From Perkinsus olseni (Eukaryota > Perkinsozoa > Perkinsida > Perkinsidae), in NCBI GenBank assembly GCA_013115135.1, contig JABANP010000145.1, forward strand, positions 1 through 64,000: 64,000 nucleotides of DNA, read 5' to 3'. The notes under the pieces are model-generated. The model was not told the origin of the DNA. It worked only from the letters and a program-made list of their open reading frames with translations, and did not search any database. The translations under genes were made by a program, and so were the position numbers. Shown here piece after piece: positions 1 through 10,940 of the stretch. How positions within the stretch are numbered: position 1 is the stretch's first letter; every line of letters starts with the position of its first letter.

Positions 1-80
1 CTTAGTGAAGAAACTATTGAAATGTCAAAACCAGTTCATATCAGTCAGTGTCATAAAATAATATTAAATACCAGCAATAG

Positions 81-3000
81 TTACACGTCTTCGGTCATTC
101 TTCCGAGCTGCTTGCTCACTGCGAGGCGCCGCCAGTGATGCCGATCTACCGACGAGGGGCTCTTCGCTCGCCCGCTTCGGAGGTACAGCCAAGAGGCCTC
201 TTTCCGGGCTATCATCATCCGACTCAGAATTTCGCTAACGTCGGCGCGACAGTCGAGCGAGTCAGTGAGCGTAACCTGACAATATGCTTCAGTCTGCAGC
301 GGTGACGAGGAGCAAACTCACTGCTTCTGTAGTCCGCCTGAACGACTGTGCTCACCTAACTTTCTCTGTCGAGGCGGTAGCGACCATGCGAATCGCTTTC
401 CTTTGATCCTCTCATCTCTCCGACAGTCGCGGTCGTATGATCCTCTCAGTTCTCGAGGCGGTCTCTGCTGTGCAATGAACCTCATCTCCTCACCATGCGA
501 TTCCATCCCTACAACAACAGGGACCGTACTCGACGACAGGGACGACAAAGTGTGTTCACCTCGACGCGGTGTTAACACGAAATCACCCCAAACGTCATAA
601 ATAAACTTCTTCCGGCCGATCACTCCCGCAGCACAGTGTCCTATGCATGCCAACGCGAATTCTCAGCGGACGGTCGTCCCATATGATCCACCAGACCACA
701 ATCATCGACTATACTCGGGTCCTCCAGAACCTACACACTAACAGTAGCACGCAACTCTCGCCTGAGAGACACTCCCAACCTCTATCATCCGGAGGCCCAT
801 TCTCGCAGCAGCTTGGGTGTGCATGGGGTTTGGGTGGGTAAACCGGCCCGCAACCATGTAAAGCATCTCCGATGGTTTTATTTTTCCAGTCCGCATTCCT
901 CCGCGATATCATCAAAAAGCGTGAAAGAGCTCATTGAGGAGTTGGACCAGTTCCTCTGGTTCGATGCTGGATCCAATCGAAGTGGAAACCAACGACGTCA
1001 GAGAATAAAATCGAGACGGCGTCGTGAAAGCCTCCGCAAAGCCAACGCTCATTTGATAGCTTAGCCGCTGTGATGGTGTTATCACCGACCCCTGGTCGGA
1101 GCCTCGTCGGGCAAGCTCGGCCTCCTGTCTAATTTGGTCATCTTGGTTTTCCTTCAACTGTTGGATAATCGAGACCCGGCAGAACGTTGGAGATAGCCGC
1201 TCCGACCGGTCCGACTCGGTGGCAAGAGTCAAGGAGAGGACGTAGTCACTTACGACATAACGCTTCATACATGTGTACTGTATCGTGGCGATTAAGGCCA
1301 CCGAACCGAAGTAGAAGAGCACGTCCGGGGCAGCTTGCTCGAAGAGGCGATTCGTTAGCGCTGGCGTGTCCACTGCTATCCACCGCAGGGACAATACGCA
1401 AACGAAAAAGTAGACGGCCAAGACCACCACATGAAGGAACCTGCGGATTGGAAGATGGGACAAGCGAGCCCAACAGAAGTTTTACCGAAGCTTGAAGAGG
1501 CCCGCTAGAGAAACTATGATAACGGCGAAGGTCAAAGACTCATCAATCTCCCAAGTATAATAATTGAGTACCTGGGGAGACCCTCTGAGCGGTGGAGGTG
1601 TTGGCGGTTGGCTCACTAGAGGAGCAATGTACATCCAGAGTATAACAGCTGTACCGCAAAAGGCACCGAAGATGAGGTGGATGAGATAGTAGTTCTCTAG
1701 AAACCACAGAGACGTCTCGAAAAATACAACTTCCATCTGAAAGGAGCGGAGCGATGCAGGTGACGAGAGAAGTAGAGCGTTTTACTTACCACCAACTTGA
1801 TCAAGGCGGCGAAGATGAGGAGGACTGCCGGTTCAGACATAAATTGTCGGACAAAGGTGATGCTGTGGTTGTTGCTGTTATTGAGCTCAAAACGAAGCCA
1901 GACGTAAAGCAACATGCAGGCCACCGCCAAGAAGCAATACCAATACGGGTACTTCCGAGCTCGAATGGCGAAGTCAACCTGAGGAAGGCTGCTGCTGATA
2001 CTAACAGCGTGAGGGCGACCCACCTGAAAGCCTTTCTCGAGGGCAGCATCATCGGTGAACTCGAGGGTGAACCAGTGAGTTGGCTGACCGAAGGTGTCCC
2101 ACAGCGAATTCAACTCGAGGGTGGTGTATTGAATCTAGGAAGGGCAGTCCTGAGACGTCGGCGAGGTGGTGATGATGACGACGACCCACTTGACTCCACC
2201 GCTCGGCTGACCCGACCACTTCTCCGCCCAGGAGGAAGCGAACCCTCCACGGGAGAAAACGTTTGATCTTAGCATACCAGCCCTTGCTCTTGATGATACC
2301 ACTGAATATCAACATCATCATCAGAGGCCCAGCAGTTTATCTTGCTATCTCGCATTTCCCTAACGAAGTCGTCTTACCGTCGTCGTCTGGTGTGTATCGA
2401 CTCTTGAATAATCCTCCGGCACTTCTGTTTGATGTTGCCCATCGCAGGCAGTCTACTACGACTTGGCGACCTCGCTTGGCCCTCCTGACCACCAGTGATG
2501 GTCTGAATACTCTTCCAACCACCTCACCTGCATCGCTGCCACTTGGACCACCTCAGTCGGGCCTGTCCATCACCATCCATCATCAGCAAGCATATCATCA
2601 CCTACCGTTCACTTCGCCCCCTCTCGCCGCAAGCGCTTCATCCAGCAACGCTGTGGTGGCGTTACCAGCCTCCGCCACCGCGACATCCGCCGAGTTCCCC
2701 TCTGCAACCGGTAAGCATGTGTACCTCGATAATTCCCACTTCCTGTCGGCCGGTCGTCGGGCGGCAGCTGCTCACCATAGGACCGCCAGGAAATCCGTCA
2801 ACGTATTTTCGAAGAGCTGCTCATCCAGGCAGATTGGGCGGAAGCTCTGATGATAATGAACCGCCGGTGAGGGACTTCCCTCAGAGTCCGCCCTCTCACA
2901 ACTCTCAGAACTCTCGGACGAGTCGGAGTCGTCCTGATAGAGGCAGTCGTGAGGCCTGGCCAATCGGCGTGCTGCCCACCTCGTCATTTCCGAGATCCCC

Positions 3001-3625
3001 AGTGCTACTTTGACGCCTCAGAATGCGGCTATCGTGAAGCCGCACTTCTTCCATCTGCAGGGGGGGATGTTTTGCTATGAATTGGTGGAGGAGTGGTACT
3101 CACCACACGTCGCATCCTGTCAACTAGAAGGTAGTGTATTTTTTCAAGGTCTCCTTGGTAACATAACTCGAGTAGGTCGTCCACGGTATTGTTGGCGCTA
3201 AAGATATCCCAACAGATAACCTGCAGTTCGGTACGCATAGATCGAGCTCTTCGCTTCAACACTCTCTCGAGGATATCATCACCACTCCTCCCTGAGGGGC
3301 GACGACGACTGGAGGCAGCAGCAGCTAAGGTATGCAGGCTTACTGACAGAAGGCGATCCTCTCCGACGACTCGGGAAAATGGACAAATTGCGGCTCTGCA
3401 CGTCGGTTGGGTGAGCCGACTGAAGAAGACTATCCTAAGATGGTCCCGACAGCAGCAGCCACCTACCGAACCTCCTCCCCGAGCACTCCCTCCACCAAGT
3501 CTGGCCCCACCAGAGTTACGCCGAGACGAAGAGGTTCGACTATCAGCATCTGGAAGTGGTACGCTCCACTGGGCACCTCCCCCTAACCACAGCCGAGAAT
3601 AATAACGCGCAACACGGGAAAGCAA
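81..3625 (-). CDS. membrane class III nucleotide (adenylate) cyclase, catalytic frame broken
   Basis: Multi-exon gene. The central part (about 2137-1110) encodes at least five hydrophobic segments and is joined by clear introns, for example after GGCTTTCAG and after ATCAAGTTGGTG. Further along are pieces of a class III cyclase domain: HDAVSILFSDVVGF (metal-binding Asp), EPEELVQLLNELF, TIGDAYMVAGG, QAAARMGLRMIE and GVIGRKKFIYDVWGD. These lie in different frames, separated by small indels, often in homopolymers. A Lys before TIGDAY and an Asp in YDVWG match the ATP-specific pattern, so cAMP synthesis is the likely role (family knowledge). An acidic Ser-rich N-terminal part precedes the membrane segments (around 2780-3320). 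The 5' end is uncertain; the last frame ends at 81. Either a recent pseudogene or local assembly errors. Confidence 0.72.
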
Positions 3626-4064
3626 CCAGCAGGCCGCCGTCCATTAGAGATTTCCCAGCGGCTGTATTAACGATTCTCATATTGAGTTCTTTGTTATCCT
3701 CGGCCCCGATTGATGAGCTGCATGGATTGGGTAACTCACCAGATGGTCTGCCGGGCACTGCAGGGCTCGAGGCTCTCCCTCAATTGGGGTGGGGTAGGTG
3801 GAGGTAGACGTGATTCTGATAAAGATTCCGGAAAAGATGGTACGACTGGTAACGATAGATGAGGAGGTTGCCGTAACGATGATGGCATCTGAAGGGCCCT
3901 GGGGACTCACAACAACAGGAGTAACTGCTAGCAGGAGTCCCGCCTGATGAGCAGGAGCCGACGTGGGCCTATCACAAATTACCCACTCGCCTGATGCACA
4001 ATTACACCCCACCTCAGACGCAAGGCCGCAGACAATTAAAACGGTCGAAACAACGAGGAGATTA

Positions 4065-7000
4065 TCAGAAAAAAATATCCATTTCTTGTGTTGCTGTTTT
4101 TTTGTTGATATTTCTCGCCATTCTTAACATGTCCTCAGACTGCTCGCTCATCTGGGCCGACTTCTCCTGGATGTCCGCCAACTTCTCCTGATTATTAACA
4201 ATCTGCGCCCTCGCTCGGTCGAGCATCTCTTTCGTGTCTTCCGTCGGAGCCGACGTACTCTGAGCCCCTCCGCCCTCGGACCCCCTCCCTGTGGAGGATC
4301 GTCGTTGTTGCGGCTGCTGCTGCTGTTTGTCGGTGCCGATGAGTTTATCTCTGATATGACCGAAAGTGGTGGTGGCGGTGGCAACAGCTCGATTGGCAGC
4401 TCGCTGACTGGCCTCTATCACCGCCCCCTGTCGTATCTGCTCCTGCATTCTCTGTGTAATATCCGAGGTCGACTCGAGGACATCAAGACGAGAAAGATAC
4501 GCTCTCTGCGCCAAGACGACTTCGGCCTCGTCGTCGGCTTCGTCGATTGCAAACGACGAGACGGTAGCTCTGGACATTCCATCATGAAACCGTAAGATAC
4601 GTCCTCCAGCAGTGACCCAAATCAAGCTAAGATTCTCTTCGTCATCCTCATCAGGGAGACCTCTACCAACCAAGACGCCATCTTGCAATCTTATCAATTC
4701 CGCAACGCCGTCTTCATTCGCCACAGCCACACACCGACCCAAGTCGCCTCCAGCATCAACAATCTGCGCAGCTACGATATCACTGCCCTCGCACGCCAGG
4801 ACCGTCCACCGGGTACTTTCGACCAGCCCGAACCGCCGCACCGTCACTCCAGGGAACTGCCCCACGACCACGTCAAGAGAGGCAGCATCAACTCCAGGCG
4901 CCGAGTTGACTATCAATAAACGATGGTCGACTTGGACACGTCTGCTGCTCTTGGTGGTTACGATGAGGTAGTCGCCCGCCAGTTGTAAGGAGTGGATAGC
5001 CTCGTCGCAGCTGTAGACTTGGAATTTCGTGGCGAGTGACAAAACCGAGCCGTCGGAATAGCCAGCAAAGACGGTCCCTACGCTGAGGTCCGTGCAGAGG
5101 GCGGTGACAGGAGTCTCCGAAGTCGAAGTGAAGAGGATGGACATATTCCAAGCGGAGTAGATGTAACAGCGCAGTCCTTGTTGGCCTCCACACAGAAGAA
5201 CGCCCTCCCACCTGCCGAGGTCCCAGGTTCGAACCCCGGCGGCGGCATTTTTAGACAGTTTGCTCAGCAGCTTCTCTGTCGGTCCGCCCCTAGGCAACTC
5301 ACAGACCGCATTCCGACCAGCAGCCATCCACGGGCTCAGCGACAGACTCCGACCAAAACCTACAACCTCCATGCCGCCATCCTCGGCCTCTGTCAAAGTC
5401 AATAGTTTCTCGCGCGCCTTGTCAAACCGCGCTGCAACGATCTCGCAGGATTCCTCTGAACCACCCCGCCGCCGCGGCCGCCGCCTAGACCGATTGGTAT
5501 CCGAGTCCACCTGCTGTGCTAACCTCAGGGTACCTGCGAGAGGGATGAGTATCAGTGATCATCACAGCCACACAGAGGAGAGTGCGGCAAGATCGGATAA
5601 GCCTCTGTCGAAGACCCCTTCGGTATTTCCCCATCACGAGGAGCCTCTCACTGACTTGACAGGTAAGCACATGAATGGATTATTCATCAGCGGAACACGG
5701 CTGTTTTACAGAGTACCGGTCGACGGTTTATTGGGCGAAAAATTCCGTATGTGCGCAATAACCACTCACCGGTGGCAGCATCGAAGTCGAACTCCCCCAG
5801 ACAGGTGGCCAGCGCTATGATACCATCCCGACGGAAGAGGATATCGAAAACTGTCTCCGCTGGTCGAGGGAGGTCAATGGACGTGCCGTTGGGCATCTCC
5901 ATCCACAACTGACGACCAAGTTATAAATACTGTCGTACCACTCCATCCGCAACTCACGTCGTTCTCCGGATTCACCCAAACCGTCACCCAAGCACTCGGG
6001 TGGAACTCGCAAGCTGCGATACAGCTGGCACCATGGAGAGCTGCATTGATGCCGGCTTTTCGGTCGGATAGCCATCCTCTACTTGCCGGCGAGTAGAATC
6101 GAACCGGGGACCTTTCGAATAAAGAGCAGGCGCTCAATCACCGGAACAGGCAGACCACTTTCGAGGTACTCAATAAATCGAATCCGAAATTTTAGACTCG
6201 ACCCGCGAAAATAATTTCCATGATCGATTTCGAGTTTCAGAATTGACCGGGGAGTTAAGCAAACTGCCTCTTCCTTCAGTTCTAAGAGTGCTCCCAGAAC
6301 CGACGTGAATTCGGTCCTGGGAGCGGTCATGGGATTCAGGGAGGTAGCAGTCTATTGAAGATTAGACGTTGGCTTTTGGACGGCGTCAGAGCACGTCAAT
6401 ACCGAGACGACATTCTCACTTCTCATTTCCGATTAGCCAGATCGATCCTTCTCTATTAGTAGCCAACACAGTGACCATACCTCCACCACCGGCGTCCAGT
6501 ACCAGCGGGGCCAGGTACGGCCGACTGGCATCACTCGCGTCAACTACCTGAAAGGAGGCAACCCAAGGCCCTGGAAAAGTTCTGCAAAATAAAGAGCCTG
6601 GGCGAAGACGGCGCGACGTGTTTGAGCTGACGGAAAGCCAGAAGCGTCGGGCGATCCTGAGAGCGTCGAGGGACCCAGAAGGAACGAAGCGTGGTTCATA
6701 CTTCCCTCGCGCGAAGGGCATTAGCGACGCTTCGATGGCTCCACTTGACCTCACCTTCACGTTCCCTGTTGAGGTCCCGACCAGACACATGCCCGTCCGC
6801 CCAACTTGGGCCAGCTTCACCACGGTCGACGTCTGCGATATCTCTGGAATGAAAATATCTTAACATCATCATGGCATTACACAAGTCAACCTACCGATAA
6901 CCATCGGATCCGCCTTCTCGGAAGAAGAATCTTTCGCGTGCGCAAGATCCCAGACAAAAACGACCTGAATTGGATACTGCACGGATCGACCTAAGATTCC

Positions 7001-7562
7001 AACCTACGTTAGCAGCCGCGGCGATGACAACTCCCCGGCCCTCCAACGCGAGGGCTTCATGGACGTCCCCTGGTGGTACTTGACCCGGCAAAATCTGCAA
7101 AAGATGCAGCTGCTTCGCTCCGCTAACGCAAGCAAATCCAATCGCTAGCAAAGATTCCTCTCCTCCTTGATCCATGCTCGGCACAGGTTAACCTGCGCGT
7201 ATCTTACCACATTCAGCTGATCCGTACACACTTTCAATCCGCCATCTCGCAGAGGGAAAGCCAAGAGCCCTAGCTCGCCATCAACAGCCATACACGAGTA
7301 TCTAACCACCGCGAAAATCGTCACTGCGCCACGAAATTATCAGTTCTTACATCCACTTGTCACACAGCCCAACACGGGCAGTGGTGACCTCATGCCGCAG
7401 GTCAGCTTTACTGACACCACTAGCTGTGGCAACAGCCGGCGTGGCCGCCGTCCGGACCGCAGGAGGCTCATCGTCACCATCGAGGGTATTAGACGATATT
7501 GAAGAAGACGATGATGACGATCTACTGCGGCCAGGAGACGGTCTGAACGAAACAGCCATCAT
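4065..7562 (-). CDS. tomosyn / Lgl-like WD40 protein with C-terminal R-SNARE motif
   Basis: The start is the ATG at 7562 (MMAVSFRPSPG). Several exons follow: about 7562-7351, then near 7300-7220, 7160-6980, 6823-6550, 6080-5955, 5908-5773 and a long last exon 5510-4065. The body has WD40-like strands (VDGELGLLAF, CIAACEFHPSAWVTVW, TVFAGYSDGSVLSLA). The C-terminus (TKEMLDRARAQIV through MLRMARNINKK) is a 60-residue heptad coiled coil like the SNARE motif of tomosyn/STXBP5 and plant tomosyns. Family role: soluble regulator that binds syntaxin-type Qa-SNAREs and restrains membrane fusion. No transmembrane anchor follows the SNARE motif, as expected for tomosyn. An in-frame 45-nt stretch at about 5207-5251 probably is an intron carrying a tRNA-like cassette. 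Minor exon boundaries are uncertain. Confidence 0.78.
5207..5251 (-). repeat. tRNA T-arm-like cassette, probable in-frame intron of the tomosyn gene
   Basis: Sense reading starts GTCTAAAAATGCC and ends CTCGGCAG, 45 nt without stop, and reads as AAAGVRTWDLG if not removed. The opposite strand shows GGTTCGAACC, the B-box/T-loop consensus. Removal would join KL to WEGVLLCGG, which fits a WD40 strand better. Confidence 0.5.
6083..6150 (-). repeat. tRNA-derived repeat in tomosyn intron
   Basis: The minus strand reads GTGATTGAGCG, then TTATTCGAAAGGTCC, then CCGGTTCGATTC. This is tRNA-like order (D-arm-like, hairpin, T-loop) without a complete acceptor stem. It shares TTCGAAAGGTCC with the copy at 34897-34960. 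Confidence 0.6.
7326..7340 (-). repeat. ATAATTTCGTGGCGC intronic repeat, copy 1
   Basis: Lies about 10 nt after the GTAAGAACTG donor of tomosyn intron 1. Other copies: 8699-8713, 12149-12164, 13068-13084, 13471-13487, 20246-20262, 42008-42022, 50167-50182. Confidence 0.65.
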
Positions 7563-8272
7563 CCACCCTCACAACAAGCCCAACTTACGACCGAAGCTCC
7601 ACAGTCCGCTTTGTATCACCCGAGGGCGACGGCCTAAAGACAGCAAAGGAAAGTGTACAACATGGCAATCATCGCCTTCCACCGCCGTAAAAGTTACCTC
7701 GCAAATAGGGAGTCAATTCCTTTAGTCTCGACACTTGGTAGGCGCTCTTGCTGAACAGAAGTGCTCTCTGGCTTGCTGTTGGTAGAAGCCGTTGCTGCTT
7801 TCTTAGCCTTGCGGAAATCCGAGATGAAATCCATCTCAAAATGTGACGTTCAAAAACCTGGCTGAGGGCTTCTGCAGCGGGTAAGCTCAACAATATGCTC
7901 TCGAAAAAAAAATTTTCAAAAGTTTCTACCAAAAATGCGGAAAATGAGTATCGAAAATACAACGCAATTGACGCCCAATCTTGAAGTTTTCGAAGTGGAC
8001 TCGCAACCAGGAAAATCCCCAAGCGAAAGCGAGGAAAAATTTCTACCAAATTGTAACGATATTTCTTCTCAGCCCGTGCCCGAGCCAAATGATATCAGCT
8101 CAAACATGAATGCTCATAGAAAGAATCTTTCCATGAGGTCAACCTATCTCTCACAAGCTCAGCCTGAAGATTCTTATATGGTCAATACCACACCTTGGCC
8201 GGCGCTTGAATTAAAAGGACCTCAACTAAGACACTTGAGAGCGTTAAGAAACAGGGAAAATGTTTTAACCGA
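7563..8272. other. intergenic stretch between tomosyn and ATP10-like genes
   Basis: No gene is firmly supported. A plus ORF from the ATG at 7935 (193 codons) and a minus ORF (8088-7669) overlap each other, and the plus ORF runs antisense through ATP10 exons. Neither shows a recognisable domain. Confidence 0.4.
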
Positions 8273-8679
8273 TCAACGTTCAATTTTCTCAAACACGAGT
8301 TGTCGTGCCAAAGGTAGGGCCGTCCGCAAAGTCTTCTCCGTCGGCAGCCCAACTGCGTGCCACCGGATGTATCCAAGCCGGTCTATCAGTAAAACTGAAA
8401 ACAGGTTGAAGCTGGCAAGATACGAGTTAAGAAGATACGCTCACTCACCAACAGGCAACCCTGGGTTATATAAGTGTAGTTTGGGTACTAAATCTCGACG
8501 CCATTTACCACGATAGACATACGTGTTCATTTGTTCGTCGCGTCCTTCGACCTAAGATACCAAAAGATACGTCCGCACGAACTTAGCATTTCCAACCTGA
8601 TCGCGTAAGGCGAGCTTGGTCAAAGGGTGCGTCCGTCGATTGATCCAGCCTTCATGAAAGTGTACCTCGAACCAGATCA
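8273..8679 (-). CDS. ATP10-like mitochondrial F1Fo-ATPase assembly factor (C-terminal exons)
   Basis: Three exons are visible on the minus strand: 8679-8571 (WFEVHFHEGWINRRTHP, TKLALRDQVGNAKF), about 8544-8463 (TYVYRGKWRRDLVPKL, LYNPGLPV) and a last exon ending with TGA at 8273 (VLLIDRLGYIRWHAVGLPTE). The block 'L(I/V)DR.G.IRW...G' is the C-terminal hallmark of the ATP10 family, which in yeast helps assemble the membrane sector of ATP synthase in the mitochondrial inner membrane. The 55-nt last intron (GTGAGTGAGC to TTTTCAG) contains two GTATCTT motifs. One exon junction (near 8545-8570) does not keep frame in my reading, so a boundary or base is wrong there. N-terminal exons must lie upstream; open minus segments at 9255-9040 and 9989-9801 are candidates. 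Confidence 0.66.
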
Positions 8680-10680
8680 CTACATCAACACTCCGTCGCG
8701 CGCCACGAAATTCCGAATCACACCGTCTTCAACCTAGTATCTTTTAACCGTTTCATATGCTACCTACCTGGAGCATTTGAGTATCTTCCCTTCCGTCCAA
8801 CACCGGCTTCAACGCATCTTTCCACATCCTCACACCAGAGTAAAGCGACGATAGCGGTTGGCCTGCAAGAATTCACCTCCACCAAAATTCCGAAAAATCG
8901 AAAAAATTGGAATTTTTCGCCCGCTCGAAACCTGATGAATTTATGGAAATACCGTCGTTAACTTTCCCGGATTTTTTCTAGAATTCGGAAAATTCTGCTC
9001 TTATATTTTTCACGGCCTTCTTGCTCACACACGCGCAGATTATCTTTCCAACCTACCCGAGAATATGTGCATAACGGTGATTTTCCCTTGCAGTTTGTTA
9101 AACAGAGTGCATGCCTTAGCAGAGAACCGCCACGACTGGCTCTGGGGCTGATATATCTGAGCTAAAGACGCCACTGCAACGCCTACGAGTTGAGAAAAGA
9201 GAGGTACTACGAATTCTAAAACCACCCCACCACGCCAGGGTGTCGTCAAAATCACCCGAAATGGCCATTCTCATTTCCCAATGACCGACGCCAATTACCC
9301 CACGGCTACTGGGTTGTTACTGGTGAGCCCCGAGACGCGGTACCCCGCTGCCCCCCTCCACGAGGATAGCTCCAATGACACGACCCGGACGGTACGGAAA
9401 AGTTCTTCACCGTTTACCAAGTATTCCTATCACCGGGTCGTACGATGGGAGTGTTTTCCTGGAAAACTCGATTTTTTCCTCATTTTTCCCGAAAAACTTT
9501 TTTTCCGCATTTCCGCGTGTAATTCGCGAAGTGACTTCAAATCACGTCGCGTTTTTCACTTTGAGAACATGACGAGCGAAACTCCAGTACTATGAATATA
9601 CCAAAAAATCTCTTATTCTTCCTTTTCCCTTACTACCGGATCCACATAAAGATCCAACGGCCATCGGTAGGCAACTGATCTCGGTATGAGCACGTTAGTC
9701 CAATTATATGCTGCCGTTTGGCCTTTATGGTAGGGTTCAATAACCAGGTTACAAGAGTATCTTGTAGAGAATCTTTCATGCTGGTGGTACACGGAATAAC
9801 TTACTTAGGCGACATATCTATTGGTGCCGAGTATCCTAACGTTTTCCGCACAGCTTCCATTGCCAACCCGAAAGGCCCCACCTGACAAACTAGTGCAATA
9901 CGAAAGCCCGAAAAATGAGCCGAAACAATAGAAAAAAGTCTGAAAATTTTACAAAATTTCCACCAGGAGACTGAAGCGACTATGCCCAACTAAAAGTACG
10001 ATGACGCGTGTGAAATTAATAAGAACCTTTCACCCATCTTGCTTCTCACGAGAAGCTTCCGTCTTCAACTAAGGTGAAATCCTCAAATCTATCCTCCCCT
10101 CTTCACTACCATCGCCCTCGTTGCATCCCCTTCAGCCAGTGCTGCTGCCTCCCTCGACGACCCTCGGTATAACGAATTCCTAACTGCCATTCCGCCGGGT
10201 ATGTTAGACCACATTGATCGCACCTGAGGCCCGATCTCAATCAGCGTCAAACCAGTAGTGGACTCATTTGCGGAGAATTTCTATCGATCCACCAAACGAC
10301 GCGGAGCGGATCTTGAGTATTTTATCGGAAAAAAGAAAACTCAGCGAGCCCGATCGTTATTGAAGATTCATACTCACAGAAAAAATTCTCTGACCAATAG
10401 CCTACCACGCCACCCTCGGAAATTTCTGCTCTACTCACCACGGAATCCTACAACAGCACCTCACCATGATCTTTCATAGGCAACAACAATGCGCATCGGA
10501 ACTACAGTACTAAGTGGATTGCTATTACACACAATATATCCAAGAAACAGCTTCTGATTCGTGATTGTTACGGAGATACCGCTCCTTCCGCAAATATTCT
10601 AAGATTGTTTGGACCACTGTATCCGATGAAATCATTTCTCGCTTCATAATCTGAAGCTAGCCACAATTGCCCCTGACTCA
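8680..10680. other. region with unassigned minus-strand open segments
   Basis: AT-rich, intron-like tracts (8880-9000, 9450-9500) alternate with minus-strand open segments: 9255-9040 (KITVMHIFSGRLE), 9989-9801 (GLAMEAVRKTLGYSAP, then a GTAAGT donor) and about 10260-10089 (TLIEIGPQVRSMW, stop TAG at 10089). They may be N-terminal exons of the ATP10-like gene or parts of another minus-strand gene. I could not join them in frame or name them. Confidence 0.35.
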
Positions 10681-10694
10681 TCCGTCAAAAAATT

Positions 10695-10940
10695 TCAAAT
10701 CTCGAATTTCGGTGAGGCATCCTCCAAGGTCAATACGATCACTCGCAAACCAGTCGCCAGGTCGATCAGTATGTAGATCCCCATCACTACCATCGGGGCC
10801 AGGGAAGCTGTCTTCAACTCAGTATCGATCGATTCTCCGAATTTGATATTTTCAACCCCCCCGCGTTCGGGAGCTTCCATGATAGAATCTTCAGAAGGCC
10901 GCTGTATGGGAGCATCAGACGAGGCACTGGAACCAACCAA
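10695..10940 (-). CDS. terminal exon of an unidentified protein with one membrane segment
   Basis: Minus-strand open frame ending at 10695. It begins after a plausible acceptor (GGTTGGTTCCAG) and contains ASSDAPIQRPSEDSI, then the hydrophobic stretch LAPMVVMGIYILIDLATGL, and ends TLEDASPKFEI. One transmembrane helix near the C-terminus is likely. Upstream coding is not resolved; a minus-strand reading around 11050-10950 is possible. Function unknown. Confidence 0.33.
   Translation of the reverse strand: MVGSSASSDAPIQRPSEDSIMEAPERGGVENIKFGESIDTELKTASLAPMVVMGIYILIDLATGLRVIVLTLEDASPKFEI

Noticed and set aside
7935..8516. Plus-strand 193-codon ORF as a gene
   Set aside because: Its second half is antisense to ATP10-like exons with good family match. 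The first half has no domain or splice support.
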